The notes: a model not told the origin generated them from the sequence alone. Positions 16,088-25,458 are shown, counted from the first letter of the stretch. The stretch is 64,000 bases of DNA from Pseudomonas fortuita (GCF_026898135.2 NZ_CP114035.2:4195501-4259500); one strand, 5' to 3'. Numbers and translations: made by a program.

Positions 16088-16888
16088 TTACTCCTCAAGC
16101 GTTGAAAAAAAGACAGACAGAGATCCTGCCTCGCCGAACTGGATATCCAGCGGCTGGTGGGTGGGAACTTCGAGTAGCCCCGCATAGGAGCCGGTGATCA
16201 CGACCTGACCCGCTTGCAGACCGATGCCACGTGCAGAGAGAAAATTGGCGAGCCAGACGATCGGCGAGACGGGGTCTTGATCCGGGTGAGTGCCGGCAAT
16301 GCTCACAGGCTCTACACCCGGATGACTCAGGGTTACATCAAGGTGAGTGGGCAAATTGTTCGAGCTCAGCGAAATGGCACGAGGCCCCAGCACTAGTCCA
16401 TGGTTGAACAACCCGTCAGCCAGCAACTGCTCGAACGGGACCTTCTGCGGATCGGTATATCGACAGTCGATTACCTCGAGTGCAAGGTGTACCTGACTGA
16501 TGGCCCGCGTAATGTCATCGGCCGTGTAGGGCGCCGCGCGGGCAGGAAGACTGGCGCCCAACACGCATGCAAGCTCGGGCTCGATTCGTACCGTGGAAGT
16601 TGCGAAGCCAAGGGGGTATCGGTCGCAACTCACGATGCTATCGGTGTAGATGGGCGCGACTATCCACTTGCCAGGTTTGGGCAATGCGCATTTCCATCCG
16701 CCCACTTTTTTCCCGGCCAGCACACCGACATGCTGCTGTATCTGGAAGCCTTGCTCCAGGCTCAGTGACGCCTCATTGCAGGGCAGAGCATCTAGTCGAT
16801 TACCCGTTTGGCGTGCTTTCGCGAGGTACGCGGCGGCTTGCATAAGGGTTGGTTCACGCGCATCAGCTGATTGACTGCACTGATCCAT
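16088..16888 (-). CDS. 2-keto-4-pentenoate hydratase-family enzyme
   Basis: 266 residues from the Met at 16888, with AGGGG nine bases upstream and positioned just after the IclR stop; a longer start inside IclR is less likely. Features are those of the MhpD/FAH-like hydratase fold: GWKCALPKPGKWIVAPIY, RIEPELACVLGASLP, HLALEVIDCRY and GQVVITGSYAGLLEVP. The family hydrates 2-hydroxypenta-2,4-dienoates or acts as a related decarboxylase. With the adjacent FAH enzyme it indicates breakdown of a 2-keto acid. Confidence 0.82.
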   Translation of the reverse strand: MDQCSQSADAREPTLMQAAAYLAKARQTGNRLDALPCNEASLSLEQGFQIQQHVGVLAGKKVGGWKCALPKPGKWIVAPIYTDSIVSCDRYPLGFATSTVRIEPELACVLGASLPARAAPYTADDITRAISQVHLALEVIDCRYTDPQKVPFEQLLADGLFNHGLVLGPRAISLSSNNLPTHLDVTLSHPGVEPVSIAGTHPDQDPVSPIVWLANFLSARGIGLQAGQVVITGSYAGLLEVPTHQPLDIQFGEAGSLSVFFSTLEE

Positions 16889-16893
16889 GAGCT

Positions 16894-17688
16894 TCACCCC
16901 TGCACGCTGGGTTGCCGAGGCCATACCGTCCCGAGCTTGTTCGCAGCATCCTCGAGCAGTGCATGCAATTCGTCATAGCGGTCTGGATGCATCCGTAACA
17001 CCGGGCCGGCAATACTCATGGTCCCGACCACAACTCCCGACGGGATCATCTTCACCGGCACCGCGATAGCCCACACACCGGCCTCAGCCTCTTCCACAAC
17101 GAGGCCATAACCCCGTGACCTGGTCGCCGCCAAATCGGAAAGCAAGCGTTCAACGGTATTGATAGCCTTAGGGCCTTTGCCTACACCCAGGTCTTTGCCC
17201 AGACCGTCGCGGATAGCAATTTCGACAGCTTGCTCGTCAGGCATGGATGCAAGCCAGGCTTTGCCGTTTGCAGTGGTGTACAGATTGATTGGCTGATCCA
17301 TGGCTGGCGAGTACATCAACCCAGGTGCAGCGCCTTGAGCCGAGGCGAGCCAGGACAAACCGCCCTCGCAGACGACAGTCAGGCGTACCAGCTCATGGGA
17401 TAAAGACGCTACGTTTTCGATAATCGGCTGCACAAGCTCCGGCAGCCCGATGCCGTTCAGGTAACGCTGCCCTAAAAGCGCCAGCTTGAGTGTCAGCCGG
17501 TATTGGGAGGTCGCCTCATCCTGCTCGGCCCAGCCTTGTTCTACCAACTGCGCAAGCACACGGTGGGCCGGCCCCTTTTCCATCCCCAGTTCACCTGCAA
17601 TATCAGACATTCGCATCCAGCGGGCCTCACGAGCCAGCAGCTCGATAGCCTCAAGGCAGCGATCAACAGCACCTTTAACGACTCTCAT
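16894..17688 (-). CDS. IclR-family regulator of the catabolic operon
   Basis: 264 residues. An N-terminal winged HTH (AVDRCLEAIELLAREARWMRMSDIAGELGMEKGPAHRVLAQLVEQGW) is joined to an IclR effector-binding domain (LSHELVRLTVVCEGGLSWLASAQG...TANGKAWLASMPDEQAVEIA). It is the first gene of the minus-strand operon and divergent from the MHS transporter across 274 bp with three GGAAC-N4-TTACAA repeats, its probable binding sites. Confidence 0.9.
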   Translation of the reverse strand: MRVVKGAVDRCLEAIELLAREARWMRMSDIAGELGMEKGPAHRVLAQLVEQGWAEQDEATSQYRLTLKLALLGQRYLNGIGLPELVQPIIENVASLSHELVRLTVVCEGGLSWLASAQGAAPGLMYSPAMDQPINLYTTANGKAWLASMPDEQAVEIAIRDGLGKDLGVGKGPKAINTVERLLSDLAATRSRGYGLVVEEAEAGVWAIAVPVKMIPSGVVVGTMSIAGPVLRMHPDRYDELHALLEDAANKLGTVWPRQPSVQG

Positions 17689-17746
17689 GGAATTCTTCTC
17701 AGCTGGTTATGAGCAGCGCCAACCAAAATGTCACGCTGTTCTATTT

Positions 17747-17761
17747 GGAACACAGTTACAA
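17747..17761 (+). promoter_or_regulatory. GGAAC-N4-TTACAA repeat, copy 1
   Basis: GGAACACAGTTACAA, 58 bp before the iclR start. TGTTC lies just upstream, making TGTTC-N5-GAACA, a palindrome usual for IclR regulators. Confidence 0.5.
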
Positions 17762-17901
17762 TAGTAAGCACCGTGTCCTCGTCAAGTCAACGCAAATGCA
17801 CGCCTGCCATCAACACCGAACCGGGCTTGAGCTGCCAGCCTATTGCAGGTCGACGACCGGGGCGTGAGACCTGCCAGCAGCCTTGACAAAGGCAATGCTC
17901 C

Positions 17902-17933
17902 GGAACAACATTACAAATGGAACGACGTTACAA
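17902..17933 (+). promoter_or_regulatory. GGAAC-N4-TTACAA tandem repeats, copies 2 and 3
   Basis: GGAACAACATTACAA (17902-17916) and GGAACGACGTTACAA (17919-17933) are in direct orientation 17 bp apart, close to the transporter start. A TTGACA (17883-17888) is upstream. They are candidate binding sites for the divergent IclR protein. Confidence 0.55.
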
Positions 17934-17939
17934 TAACAA
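17932..17939 (+). promoter_or_regulatory. Hfq/Crc-type A-rich motif before the MHS transporter
   Basis: AATAACAA fits AAnAAnAA and lies about 12 bases before the GGAGA SD. Translational repression by Hfq/Crc would match the same motif at the island's porin gene. Confidence 0.4.
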
Positions 17940-17962
17940 AATCACGGTACCGGAGACACTTC

Positions 17963-19393
17963 ATGAGCCATGGCATCCCGAGCGATCCACACTCCAAGCG
18001 TCAGTCGAGGAAGGCCGCCGCTAGCGGCTGGATCGGCTCGGCGTTGGAGTACTACGACTTTTTCATTTATGCCACTGCCGCAGCCTTGCTTTTCCCGCAG
18101 CTGTTTTTTCCAACGGACAATCCCACCGTCGGCATCATCGTTTCACTTGCCAGCTTCGGGGTTGGGTACATCGCACGACCTATAGGCGCGGTGGTGCTGG
18201 GGCACCTGGGTGACCGCCATGGGCGCAAGACAGTCCTGGTCTACTGCATGTTCTTGATGGGCTTTTCGACCATGTGCATTGGCTTGCTCCCGACCTACGA
18301 CCAGATCGGCGTGTGGGCTCCCGCGATACTGATTACCTTGCGTCTGATCCAAGGGTTCGCGGTTGCCGGCGAGGTGTCTTGCGCAAGCTCCATGACCATG
18401 GAGCATGCACCTGACGGGCGCCGTGGTTACTTCGCCAGCTTTACCCTTCAAGGCGTGCAAGCCGGGCAACTGCTAGCGGCGGCGGTGTTCCTGCCACTGG
18501 CCCAATTCATGCCCGCAGATGCTTTTGCGTCCTGGGGCTGGCGAATTCCGTTCCTGCTGAGCGCTGTGGTGCTTGTGGTCGGCTGGATCATCCGCCGTGA
18601 AGTCCATGAGGCCCCGGTCTTCGCTGAGGCGCAAGCAGGGGACAAGCCTCGCAAATTGCCAGTGGTCGAAGTGCTCACCGAAAGCTGGAAGGATGTGTTG
18701 CGCGTCGTCTGCATGGCACTCTCTGCAGTCCTTGCAATCCTCGCCTCCGTGTTCGGCGCCACCTATGCAGTCCAGCCTGCTTACGGTATTGGCTTCCCCT
18801 CAGGCTTGTTCATGTGGATTCCTGTCCTGGGCAATTTGTGCGCGGTGATACTTATCCCATTCGTCGGTAGACTCTCTGACAGAATTGGGCGTCGCCCCCC
18901 AGTGATCGTGGGCGTGCTCTGCGGCGGCCTGTTGTCGTTTGGATACCTCTATGCCATCAGCATCCACAATCTCTGGCTGTCTCTGATCCTGTCGCTTCTC
19001 ATGTGGGGCGTGGCCTACCAAGGCTTCAATGGTGTTTTCCCAAGCATGTTCCCAGAGTTGTTCCGCACCCGGGTACGCGTCACCGGTATGGCTATCGGTC
19101 AAAACATCGGCGTGGCATGCACAGCGTTTCTGCCAGCGCTGTTCGTATCGGTTGCGCCGCCTGGCACCGAAAATATCCCGCTGAAAATTGGCGCCCTGAC
19201 GTTTGGTATCTGTGCGATCTGCGCAATTGCGGCGTTCACGACCCGCGAAACGTTCCGTATTCGTCTGAGCGAACTTGGCGACCCCAACGCGGTGCCGATG
19301 TCGAAGGAGGAGTACGAACTGCTGCAGGAAAAGTCCAATCCCAGATCGAGCAGTAGCGCCCCCAATCAAGCGCTGAAAAATCAACTGCTGTGA
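17963..19393 (+). CDS. MHS-family (shikimate/alpha-ketoglutarate-type) MFS symporter
   Basis: 476 residues from the ATG at 17963 (GGAGA nine bases upstream); the longer frame crosses the operators. It begins RKAAASGWIGSALEYYDFFIYATAAALLFPQLFFP, the metabolite:H+ symporter signature, followed by the MFS loop motif GHLGDRHGRKTVL and about 12 hydrophobic segments. MHS carriers import shikimate, quinate, dicarboxylates or aromatic acids with protons. It is divergent from iclR and upstream of the shikimate-dehydrogenase-like gene, so it is the inner-membrane uptake step of this island. Confidence 0.9.
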   Translation: MSHGIPSDPHSKRQSRKAAASGWIGSALEYYDFFIYATAAALLFPQLFFPTDNPTVGIIVSLASFGVGYIARPIGAVVLGHLGDRHGRKTVLVYCMFLMGFSTMCIGLLPTYDQIGVWAPAILITLRLIQGFAVAGEVSCASSMTMEHAPDGRRGYFASFTLQGVQAGQLLAAAVFLPLAQFMPADAFASWGWRIPFLLSAVVLVVGWIIRREVHEAPVFAEAQAGDKPRKLPVVEVLTESWKDVLRVVCMALSAVLAILASVFGATYAVQPAYGIGFPSGLFMWIPVLGNLCAVILIPFVGRLSDRIGRRPPVIVGVLCGGLLSFGYLYAISIHNLWLSLILSLLMWGVAYQGFNGVFPSMFPELFRTRVRVTGMAIGQNIGVACTAFLPALFVSVAPPGTENIPLKIGALTFGICAICAIAAFTTRETFRIRLSELGDPNAVPMSKEEYELLQEKSNPRSSSSAPNQALKNQLL

Positions 19394-19421
19394 CGCACAC
19401 CTGACAACCAGACCCATCACG

Positions 19422-19460
19422 CTCAACGTGTTGCGCAATTGCCCTGCGCAGCACGTTGAG
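19422..19460. terminator. Stem-loop after the MHS transporter
   Basis: CTCAACGTG and CACGTTGAG form a perfect 9-bp stem with an inner TGCGCA pair. There is no T run, so it may be an attenuating or mRNA-stabilising hairpin rather than a true intrinsic terminator. Confidence 0.45.
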
Positions 19461-19548
19461 CCCCAAGGCGATGAACGTGTGCGCCGCCAGCAAGCATCCA
19501 ACCCGCGAGCTGGCAATTGCGTGCACTCGCCACCTACAGTAGGTTCAC

Positions 19549-20373
19549 ATGCATCCCCACATCACCGGCAAAACACGCATCTATGGACTGATAGGTGACC
19601 CGCTCAAGAGCGCCAGGTCGCCGATGCTGCTGAACAGGCTATTCGCCGAAGCACAGACTGACGCCGTGTGCATTCCATTGGAGGTCGGTACGCAGGCCCT
19701 GGCCGAGTTCGTCAAAGGCGCGCGCGCTTTGCGCAACCTAGACGGGCTTCTGGTCACCATGCCGCACAAGCAGACCATGCTTGAAGTCGTGGACATCCTT
19801 CACCCCTCCGCGCGCCAGGTAGGGGCAATAAATGTGGTTCGCTGCGATAAGGACGGTCGCTGGGAGGGCGCTGTGTTCGACGGGCTCGGCTGCGTACTGG
19901 GGATGCAGCGTCAGGGTGTTTCTGTGCTTGGGAAATCTGTCCTGCTGGTCGGAGCCGGCGGCTCGGGAAGGGCTATCGCTTTTGCCGTGGCCGCTGCTGG
20001 CGCCTACTCACTGACCATTTCTGATCTGGACCCGCACCGCGCCGCTGACCTGGCGCAAAGCGCTGGCAAAGAGGGTTCGTGCAATGTGCATGCAGGTCCA
20101 CCAGACCCGGAAGGTCATGACATCGTTATCAATGCGACGCCTCTCGGCATGAACCCCGATGATCCGATGCCAGTAGAAGCAGAGCGTTTAACCCCCGCCA
20201 TGGTGGTGGTCGACATCATCACTCGATCCGAGCCAACCGCGTTGTTACTGACGGCACAAGCGCGCGGATGCAAAACCCTTGATGGCGAGCCCATGCATTT
20301 AGGACAGGCCTTGCTGGCACTTGATTTTCTGGGCTTCAAAAACATCGAGCGTCGCTACTCAAAGGGACTTTAG
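19549..20373 (+). CDS. Shikimate/quinate dehydrogenase-like protein (AroE family)
   Basis: 274 residues. It has the AroE N-terminal substrate domain with GLIGDPLKSARSPMLLNRLF and the catalytic Lys in LLVTMPHK, then the Rossmann domain LLVGAGGSGRAIAFAVA with INATPLGMNPDD and LDGEPMHLGQALLALDF. The housekeeping aroE lies elsewhere in pseudomonads, so this is a catabolic or specialised paralogue (YdiB, RifI or quinate-dehydrogenase type). Neighbouring MHS transporter and TIM-barrel gene make a shikimate- or quinate-like substrate conceivable but unproven. Confidence 0.85.
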   Translation: MHPHITGKTRIYGLIGDPLKSARSPMLLNRLFAEAQTDAVCIPLEVGTQALAEFVKGARALRNLDGLLVTMPHKQTMLEVVDILHPSARQVGAINVVRCDKDGRWEGAVFDGLGCVLGMQRQGVSVLGKSVLLVGAGGSGRAIAFAVAAAGAYSLTISDLDPHRAADLAQSAGKEGSCNVHAGPPDPEGHDIVINATPLGMNPDDPMPVEAERLTPAMVVVDIITRSEPTALLLTAQARGCKTLDGEPMHLGQALLALDFLGFKNIERRYSKGL

Positions 20374-20509
20374 TACCCCTCCTCCCCTCGGCAGCCAGCA
20401 CGAGGGTTCTTCATTGCGTCAATCAAAACCTCCACGATGCGCATGCTCTCGGCCCGCTCACCTCCGTGATGCTGGCCGCCATGCCTTGCCAGCGTTTGGC
20501 ACCCCAATA

Positions 20510-20530
20510 GAACGTAACTTACTTCCGTTC
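20510..20530. promoter_or_regulatory. GAACG-N11-CGTTC inverted repeat
   Basis: An inverted repeat in the 288-bp gap before the Gfo/Idh/MocA gene, with GTAAC also repeated inside and after it. It may be an operator for the second IclR regulator. Confidence 0.35.
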
Positions 20531-20661
20531 GTAACAGGGTCATGCTAGCCTGCTGGCAACCTCTGCAGTGTCGCTTGCGCGCTATTCGTCGGTGGTCCGA
20601 TCCGAAACCCCGTTAGCGTCGCCAAGTTTGTCAAACATACTTATTAATAAAGGGTGGATGT

Positions 20662-21660
20662 TTGAAAGTCGTTCTCCTGGAAGTCAGCCACTGGCACACC
20701 CCGCTCTATCTTGATGCTCTGGAGCGTCTGCCTGATGTAACGGTCACGGCGGTATCCGACGCAACGGGGTCGCGGGGGCCTGCTCTCGCCCAGCGTTTCG
20801 GAGCAAAACTTTACGATCACTGGGAAACCCTGCTGGAAAACGAGGAAGCTGATTTTGCCTTCGCCTTTGGCCCGCACGATGAGCTGCATGCCATGGGCGA
20901 GGCATTGATTGAGCAAAAGGTCCCCTTCGCGATGGAAAAGCCTTGCGGGCTAACCCAACACGAAGTGCTGGATCTTTACCAACGCACACAGGCCAGCGGC
21001 CTGTTCGTGGCGGTGCCGTTGATATGGAGGCACAGCGAGTTATTGAACCGCCTGAAACAGCAAGCCAGGCAGAGTGATGCCAAGTGGAGAACCCTGGCGT
21101 TTCGATTCAACGCTGGCCCGCCTGGACGCTACCTGACCAACGGTTGCTCCTGGATGCTTGAGCCGAAACGCTCAGGTGGCGGATGCACGATCAATCTCGC
21201 CCCTCATTTCGTCGATCTGGTTCAGGAAATTTCCGGCGAGGCGATTCGAAGCGTGTCAGCCGTGATGTATCGCGACCCGCTACTGACAGCCGTAGAGATC
21301 GGCTCGTTGATGACCCTGGTGACCGAGAGTGGGTGCATCTGCACTATCGAAACGGGGTACAATTATCCCGCCAATACGCCCGAGCAACGGGAGTATTCAT
21401 TTTCAATGTCAACGGATCAGTTCTACGCACGCTCCACCGCAGATGGCATGCGGCTGGTGGACGCGTCCGGGCAGGCAAGTGACCTGCACATGAGCTTGAA
21501 CTCTGACGTGTATTACGACAACTTCGTAATCGACATACTCGCGCCTGACCGTGATAGTGCTTATGCAGGTGCCGGGCTCGCCACCATGCACCGCGTCATG
21601 CGTATCATCGAGGCGGCCTATGAGTCAGATCGCCTGGGTGGTGTTCCCATCAAGGTCTAA
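20662..21660 (+). CDS. Gfo/Idh/MocA-family oxidoreductase
   Basis: 332 residues from a TTG with AGGGTGG upstream. The N-terminal nucleotide-binding region reads MKVVLLEVSHWHTPLYLDALERLPDVTVTAVSDATGSRG; it lacks the usual GxGxxG, having a variant found in some family members, and is followed by the family's VPFAMEKPCGLTQHE (catalytic EKP) and a C-terminal substrate domain (GGGCTINLAPHFVDLVQEISGE). It is likely an NAD(P)-dependent dehydrogenase of a sugar- or inositol-like compound. The next gene, iclR, starts 30 bp downstream, probably in one unit. Confidence 0.8.
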   Translation: MKVVLLEVSHWHTPLYLDALERLPDVTVTAVSDATGSRGPALAQRFGAKLYDHWETLLENEEADFAFAFGPHDELHAMGEALIEQKVPFAMEKPCGLTQHEVLDLYQRTQASGLFVAVPLIWRHSELLNRLKQQARQSDAKWRTLAFRFNAGPPGRYLTNGCSWMLEPKRSGGGCTINLAPHFVDLVQEISGEAIRSVSAVMYRDPLLTAVEIGSLMTLVTESGCICTIETGYNYPANTPEQREYSFSMSTDQFYARSTADGMRLVDASGQASDLHMSLNSDVYYDNFVIDILAPDRDSAYAGAGLATMHRVMRIIEAAYESDRLGGVPIKV

Positions 21661-21690
21661 AACGCTGGCACGAAATTAAGGATTAGAAAA

Positions 21691-22497
21691 TTGTCACATA
21701 TAGGCCGCTACTTCAATACTTTGGAACTGCTCCTTTCCCATCCAGGCGGCCTCGCCCTGTCTGACATCAGTGAACAGACTCAAGTGGCTATGGCCACAGC
21801 TCACCGTATATTGAGCGCCCTGCGGGAAAGAGGCTACGTTTACCAAGACGAGCAGGACCACTACTGCCTGACGCTTAAAATTCCCAGCATGGGCGTGAAC
21901 TACATCAGTGAAACCGGCTTTGCCAGAATAATGCAACCTTTGCTCGACGAACTCGCCAGCGAAACCGGCGAGCATGTTCGCCTGGCGGAAGTTGCTGAGG
22001 ATCATCTGAGTTGGGTGCTGCAGGCCACGAATAACACCAGGGGCCTTCAATACCGCCGCGCCCTGGACGAAAAAATCATCCCCCATACCACCGCGGCTGG
22101 TAAAGCATGGCTCTCCACCATGCCTGATGAGCGCGCCATGCGCATTCTCGCCGCCTGGGATATCGAGAAAAGCCGAGAGTACGCAGGGCCCAACGCTCGC
22201 GTTTCGATACGCGATATTTTCGATGACATCGCCCTGATCCGCAAAGAGGGGCATGCTGTAGTCAGAGAAGAAGGTGAAGTGGGTGTGTGCGTTGTGGCAG
22301 TGCCTGTATTCGATAAAACACGCCCGGCCAACTCAGCCCCGGTGGCAACCCTCAGCATCGCCGGCCCTATCGCCCGCATGCGAGAGGAAACCCTGAATGC
22401 TCATATCGAACATCTGAAACAGTCCGCCATCAAGGTTGGCGAGTGCTGGTCGCTGTGGACTTCGGTCAACGGTGAAAGCCCGCTACCTGCACGCTGA
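21691..22497 (+). CDS. Second IclR-family regulator
   Basis: 268 residues from a TTG with AAGGA upstream. The HTH reads YFNTLELLLSHPGGLALSDISEQTQVAMATAHRILSALRERGYV, followed by an IclR effector domain (ETGEHVRLAEVAEDHLSWVLQATNN, TTAAGKAWLSTMPDERAMRIL). It resembles the first IclR protein of this island (both contain an AAGKAWL/ANGKAWL patch and SIAGP), suggesting related effectors. It follows the Gfo/Idh/MocA gene and may control that gene and the TIM-barrel/SDR pair. Confidence 0.88.
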   Translation: MSHIGRYFNTLELLLSHPGGLALSDISEQTQVAMATAHRILSALRERGYVYQDEQDHYCLTLKIPSMGVNYISETGFARIMQPLLDELASETGEHVRLAEVAEDHLSWVLQATNNTRGLQYRRALDEKIIPHTTAAGKAWLSTMPDERAMRILAAWDIEKSREYAGPNARVSIRDIFDDIALIRKEGHAVVREEGEVGVCVVAVPVFDKTRPANSAPVATLSIAGPIARMREETLNAHIEHLKQSAIKVGECWSLWTSVNGESPLPAR

Positions 22498-22566
22498 CGC
22501 TCTGACTTGGACCTGGGCCCATTGCGGGCCTCAGGGCTACTGTGATGACGAGCGATTGAAACGCAA

Positions 22567-23376
22567 TTACGGAATGTCCCAACCCTTCTCCCGCAGATCC
22601 TGCACACCTTTGTTCAGCTCGTACAAGGCGTTTTCTTCGCGGATGATTTCGAGCACGCAGTTTTCAATACCGCAGGTCGCCTGAACGGCCTCACCCAGTC
22701 CGACGAAATCCACGACTCCGGTGCCCACTGGATCATGGCCCCAAACATCCATGCCGGTGTCGGACACATGCACAAAGTCGATAGCGCTGCGATAGGTCAG
22801 CAGACTGGCTACCGGATCCTCACCTATGTAAGCAGCGTTGGCGATGTCATATACGACCCTGACGACATCATCATTGATAGTGGCAACAACCTCTGCCAGC
22901 TCCCCCATCGTAGGCGTGAAGCAATACGGGGTATTTTCCAGCAGCAAGCGAACACCCGCCTGTTTCGCAAGCGGCGTTAAAACCGCCAGGCTCTCGTACA
23001 TCCAGTCATAAGTCTTTTCAAGCGGTGGAGAAATCATCGGGCGCCGGGTACCCGGGGATATCACCACCTCTTGGGTATCCCAAGCGACTGCCAGGTCAAT
23101 CACTGCCTTGATGTGATCGATGCTCTTCTGACGCATATTGGCGGCGGGACTGGCCAGGTTGACGTCATAGCCGCCGGCATTGAGCGACCTGATCTTTGCG
23201 TCGTACTGACGCAGACGCACGCTTGCAGCAGAACGCTCTGCAATAGACATTTCCACCGGCCAGCAATGGGGCGAGCTTACGGGCACCTCGAACACGCGGT
23301 GCCCATGCTCTGACAACTGCGCAATTGCATCGATTGCCGTGGATGACCACAGATAAGAAAACGTGCTGATGATCAT
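22567..23376 (-). CDS. Sugar phosphate isomerase/epimerase-like TIM-barrel enzyme
   Basis: 269 residues; the Met at 23376 (MIISTFSYLWSS) has AAGGA nine bases upstream. It has the xylose-isomerase-like AP-endonuclease-2 fold with metal ligands in RLLLENTP, VVYDIANAAYIGEDP (Asp), DFVHVSDTGMDVWGHDPVGTGVVDF (His, Asp) and a terminal LEIIREE. This superfamily includes epimerases, inosose dehydratase and 3-dehydroshikimate dehydratases; the reaction here is not determined. It converges with iclR and is divergent from the SDR gene. Confidence 0.8.
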   Translation of the reverse strand: MIISTFSYLWSSTAIDAIAQLSEHGHRVFEVPVSSPHCWPVEMSIAERSAASVRLRQYDAKIRSLNAGGYDVNLASPAANMRQKSIDHIKAVIDLAVAWDTQEVVISPGTRRPMISPPLEKTYDWMYESLAVLTPLAKQAGVRLLLENTPYCFTPTMGELAEVVATINDDVVRVVYDIANAAYIGEDPVASLLTYRSAIDFVHVSDTGMDVWGHDPVGTGVVDFVGLGEAVQATCGIENCVLEIIREENALYELNKGVQDLREKGWDIP

Positions 23377-23644
23377 ATCGAAACATCCTTTCAGTTGAGG
23401 ACTCACCGAAGTGAAACGGGCCATTCATATTATGAATTTTGTAGGGTGACCACTATCGCCTGCAGGAAGACGCGATGATGGATGCACCTGGAGAGCGACA
23501 GCCACTGCGCTGTCAAGGACATCCTGATGACGAAAAAAACGATAACGGAACTGGATTCCATTGTCAATTTGATTGCAAAGTACCTTCCAGTTTTGTAGTT
23601 TGAGCCTTCCACCTAAAACAAAATCTACGTGTGAGGGCAATTGA

Positions 23645-24436
23645 ATGAGAGCTTTGGTGAGTGGCGGTAGTAGCGGCATCGGTGCTTCTACATGCCTGAG
23701 GATCGCGGAGGCTGCACTTGCCCGGGGCTCGCAGCCGAAAATTGCCGTGTGCGGGCAGACGTCAAACGCGACGCAGGACGACGTCGTTCGAACGATAGAG
23801 TCGATGGGTGGCATCGCGATCTCGCTGTCGGGTGATCTCGGCGACCCTGCAGTACCTGACCAACTTGTAGCAGCTGCAGTAGCCGAATTTGGGGGGCTTG
23901 ACGCGCTTGTTGCGAATGCTGGCATCGCCAGCCCGGGCGCGATCTGTAGCTTGTCCTTCAAGGATTGGGACGACATGTTCGCCGTGAATCTTCGCGGCGC
24001 CTGGCTGCTAGCCAAAGCGGCCTACCCGCACCTTCGCGAGAGCCGAGGCTCAGCGTGCTTCACCTCGTCGATGTCTGGCCAGCTTCCGCATGCCGGCTCT
24101 GGCGCCTACAGCCCCACCAAGGCAGCATTAACCATGTTGGCGCAAACGCTGGCGCTGGAGTGGGCACCTGATGGCATCCGAGTGAATGTCGTGTCGCCAG
24201 GTATGACGCATACACCCATGTCTGAAAAAATGTACGCAGACCCACAGATCAAGAGAGCACGGGAAGGGATTATTCCGCTGGGGAGAATTGGTGAGCCAAT
24301 GGATATCGCGAACGTGATCGAGTTTCTCGTTAGCCCGCTAGCCGGCTTTGTTACCGGGCAGGATATTTGTGTCGATGGCGGCTTTTCCAAGTCGATACTT
24401 AGCCATATCCCGGGGCGACCGAGCTCGAAATCCTAG
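23645..24436 (+). CDS. Short-chain dehydrogenase/reductase
   Basis: 263 residues. Classical SDR motifs: SGGSSGIGA cofactor loop at the N-terminus, LDALVANAGI (NAG), active-site Ser in FTSSMSG, YSPTK (Tyr-xxx-Lys) and VNVVSPGMTHTP, ending in a Gly-rich DGGFSKS. It probably oxidises or reduces a hydroxyl of the island's substrate with NAD(P). It is divergent from the TIM-barrel gene over about 270 bp containing GGAACTGGATTCC (23547-23559), a possible regulator site. It is the last island gene before tRNA-Gly. Confidence 0.88.
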   Translation: MRALVSGGSSGIGASTCLRIAEAALARGSQPKIAVCGQTSNATQDDVVRTIESMGGIAISLSGDLGDPAVPDQLVAAAVAEFGGLDALVANAGIASPGAICSLSFKDWDDMFAVNLRGAWLLAKAAYPHLRESRGSACFTSSMSGQLPHAGSGAYSPTKAALTMLAQTLALEWAPDGIRVNVVSPGMTHTPMSEKMYADPQIKRAREGIIPLGRIGEPMDIANVIEFLVSPLAGFVTGQDICVDGGFSKSILSHIPGRPSSKS

Positions 24437-24660
24437 CCACGGCAGCAGATTGAGCTCCATGTTGAATGGATTCAGGCCAGACTCACAGCCTGGCGGACTC
24501 AAAGGGCATTTTACGAATGCGGGGGCGCGGCTTTTAGCGAATGTGAGGATTCATGAGCAGCTCTCCCCGCAGAAACGAATTGGGCGATTTCAATTCTGGA
24601 CTAGTTGCTGCCTTTGAAATGCCGGGATAACGCTGATTTTCGGTGAAGACTGCAGAAACG

Positions 24661-24682
24661 AAAAAAGGCCCCTAAGGGCCTT
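24661..24682 (-). terminator. tRNA-Gly rho-independent terminator
   Basis: On the minus strand GGCCCTTAGGGGCC is followed by a run of T, 44 bp after the tRNA 3' end. Confidence 0.8.
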
Positions 24683-24725
24683 TTCGACGATATACCGATT
24701 CTGATTAAACCTGTATATCTTTATT

Positions 24726-24801
<76 letters not shown>

Positions 24802-24864
24802 GTCGTGATGGGTGCCATTCTAGCGATTTCTAAAACAGCGTCAACCCCTTGATTCAAAAAAAGT

Positions 24865-25425
24865 TTATTTCTGTTCAGAACCTTCGCGCAGGTGCGGCCA
24901 GGCGGCCAGCAGGTAATGCACCATCGACCACAGGGTCAGCCCCGCCGCCACCAGCAGCAGCCCGTAGCCCAGGATCACCCAGAACGTTACCGCTGGCGGG
25001 TTGCCCAGCAGGATCACCAGCGCCAGCATCTGCGCGGCGGTCTTCCACTTGCCAAGGTTGGACACCGCCACGTGCGCCCGCGCGCCCAGCTCAGCCATCC
25101 ACTCGCGCAGCGCCGACACCACGATTTCGCGGCCGATGATGACCGCCGCCGGCAGGGTCAGCCAGAAGTTGGCGTGGGTCTGCACCAGCAGTACCAGGGC
25201 CACCGCCACCATCAGCTTGTCGGCCACCGGGTCCAGAAAGGCACCGAACGGCGTGCTCTGCTGCAGGCGACGCGCCAGGTAGCCGTCCAGCCAGTCAGTG
25301 GCGGCGGCAACGGCAAACACGCTGCTGGCGGCCATATAGCTCCACTGATAAGGCATATAGAACAGCAGAATGAAGCACGGAATGAGCAGGACGCGTAGAA
25401 CGGTGAGCAGGTTTGGAATATTCAT
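24865..25425 (-). CDS. pgsA: CDP-diacylglycerol--glycerol-3-phosphate 3-phosphatidyltransferase
   Basis: 186 residues from the Met of [22 protein letters not shown]; six bases more upstream frame is ignored. The CDP-alcohol phosphatidyltransferase motif DG-x2-AR-x8-G-x3-D-x3-D is visible as [28 protein letters not shown]. The protein is polytopic and makes phosphatidylglycerophosphate, the first committed step to phosphatidylglycerol and cardiolipin. It lies 33 bp after uvrC in the gacA-uvrC-pgsA-tRNA order typical of gamma-proteobacteria. Confidence 0.95.
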   Translation of the reverse strand: MNIPNLLTVLRVLLIPCFILLFYMPYQWSYMAASSVFAVAAATDWLDGYLARRLQQSTPFGAFLDPVADKLMVAVALVLLVQTHANFWLTLPAAVIIGREIVVSALREWMAELGARAHVAVSNLGKWKTAAQMLALVILLGNPPAVTFWVILGYGLLLVAAGLTLWSMVHYLLAAWPHLREGSEQK

Positions 25426-25458
25426 CGGTACGACTGGCTGCAAGTTGAGCCCGGCATT

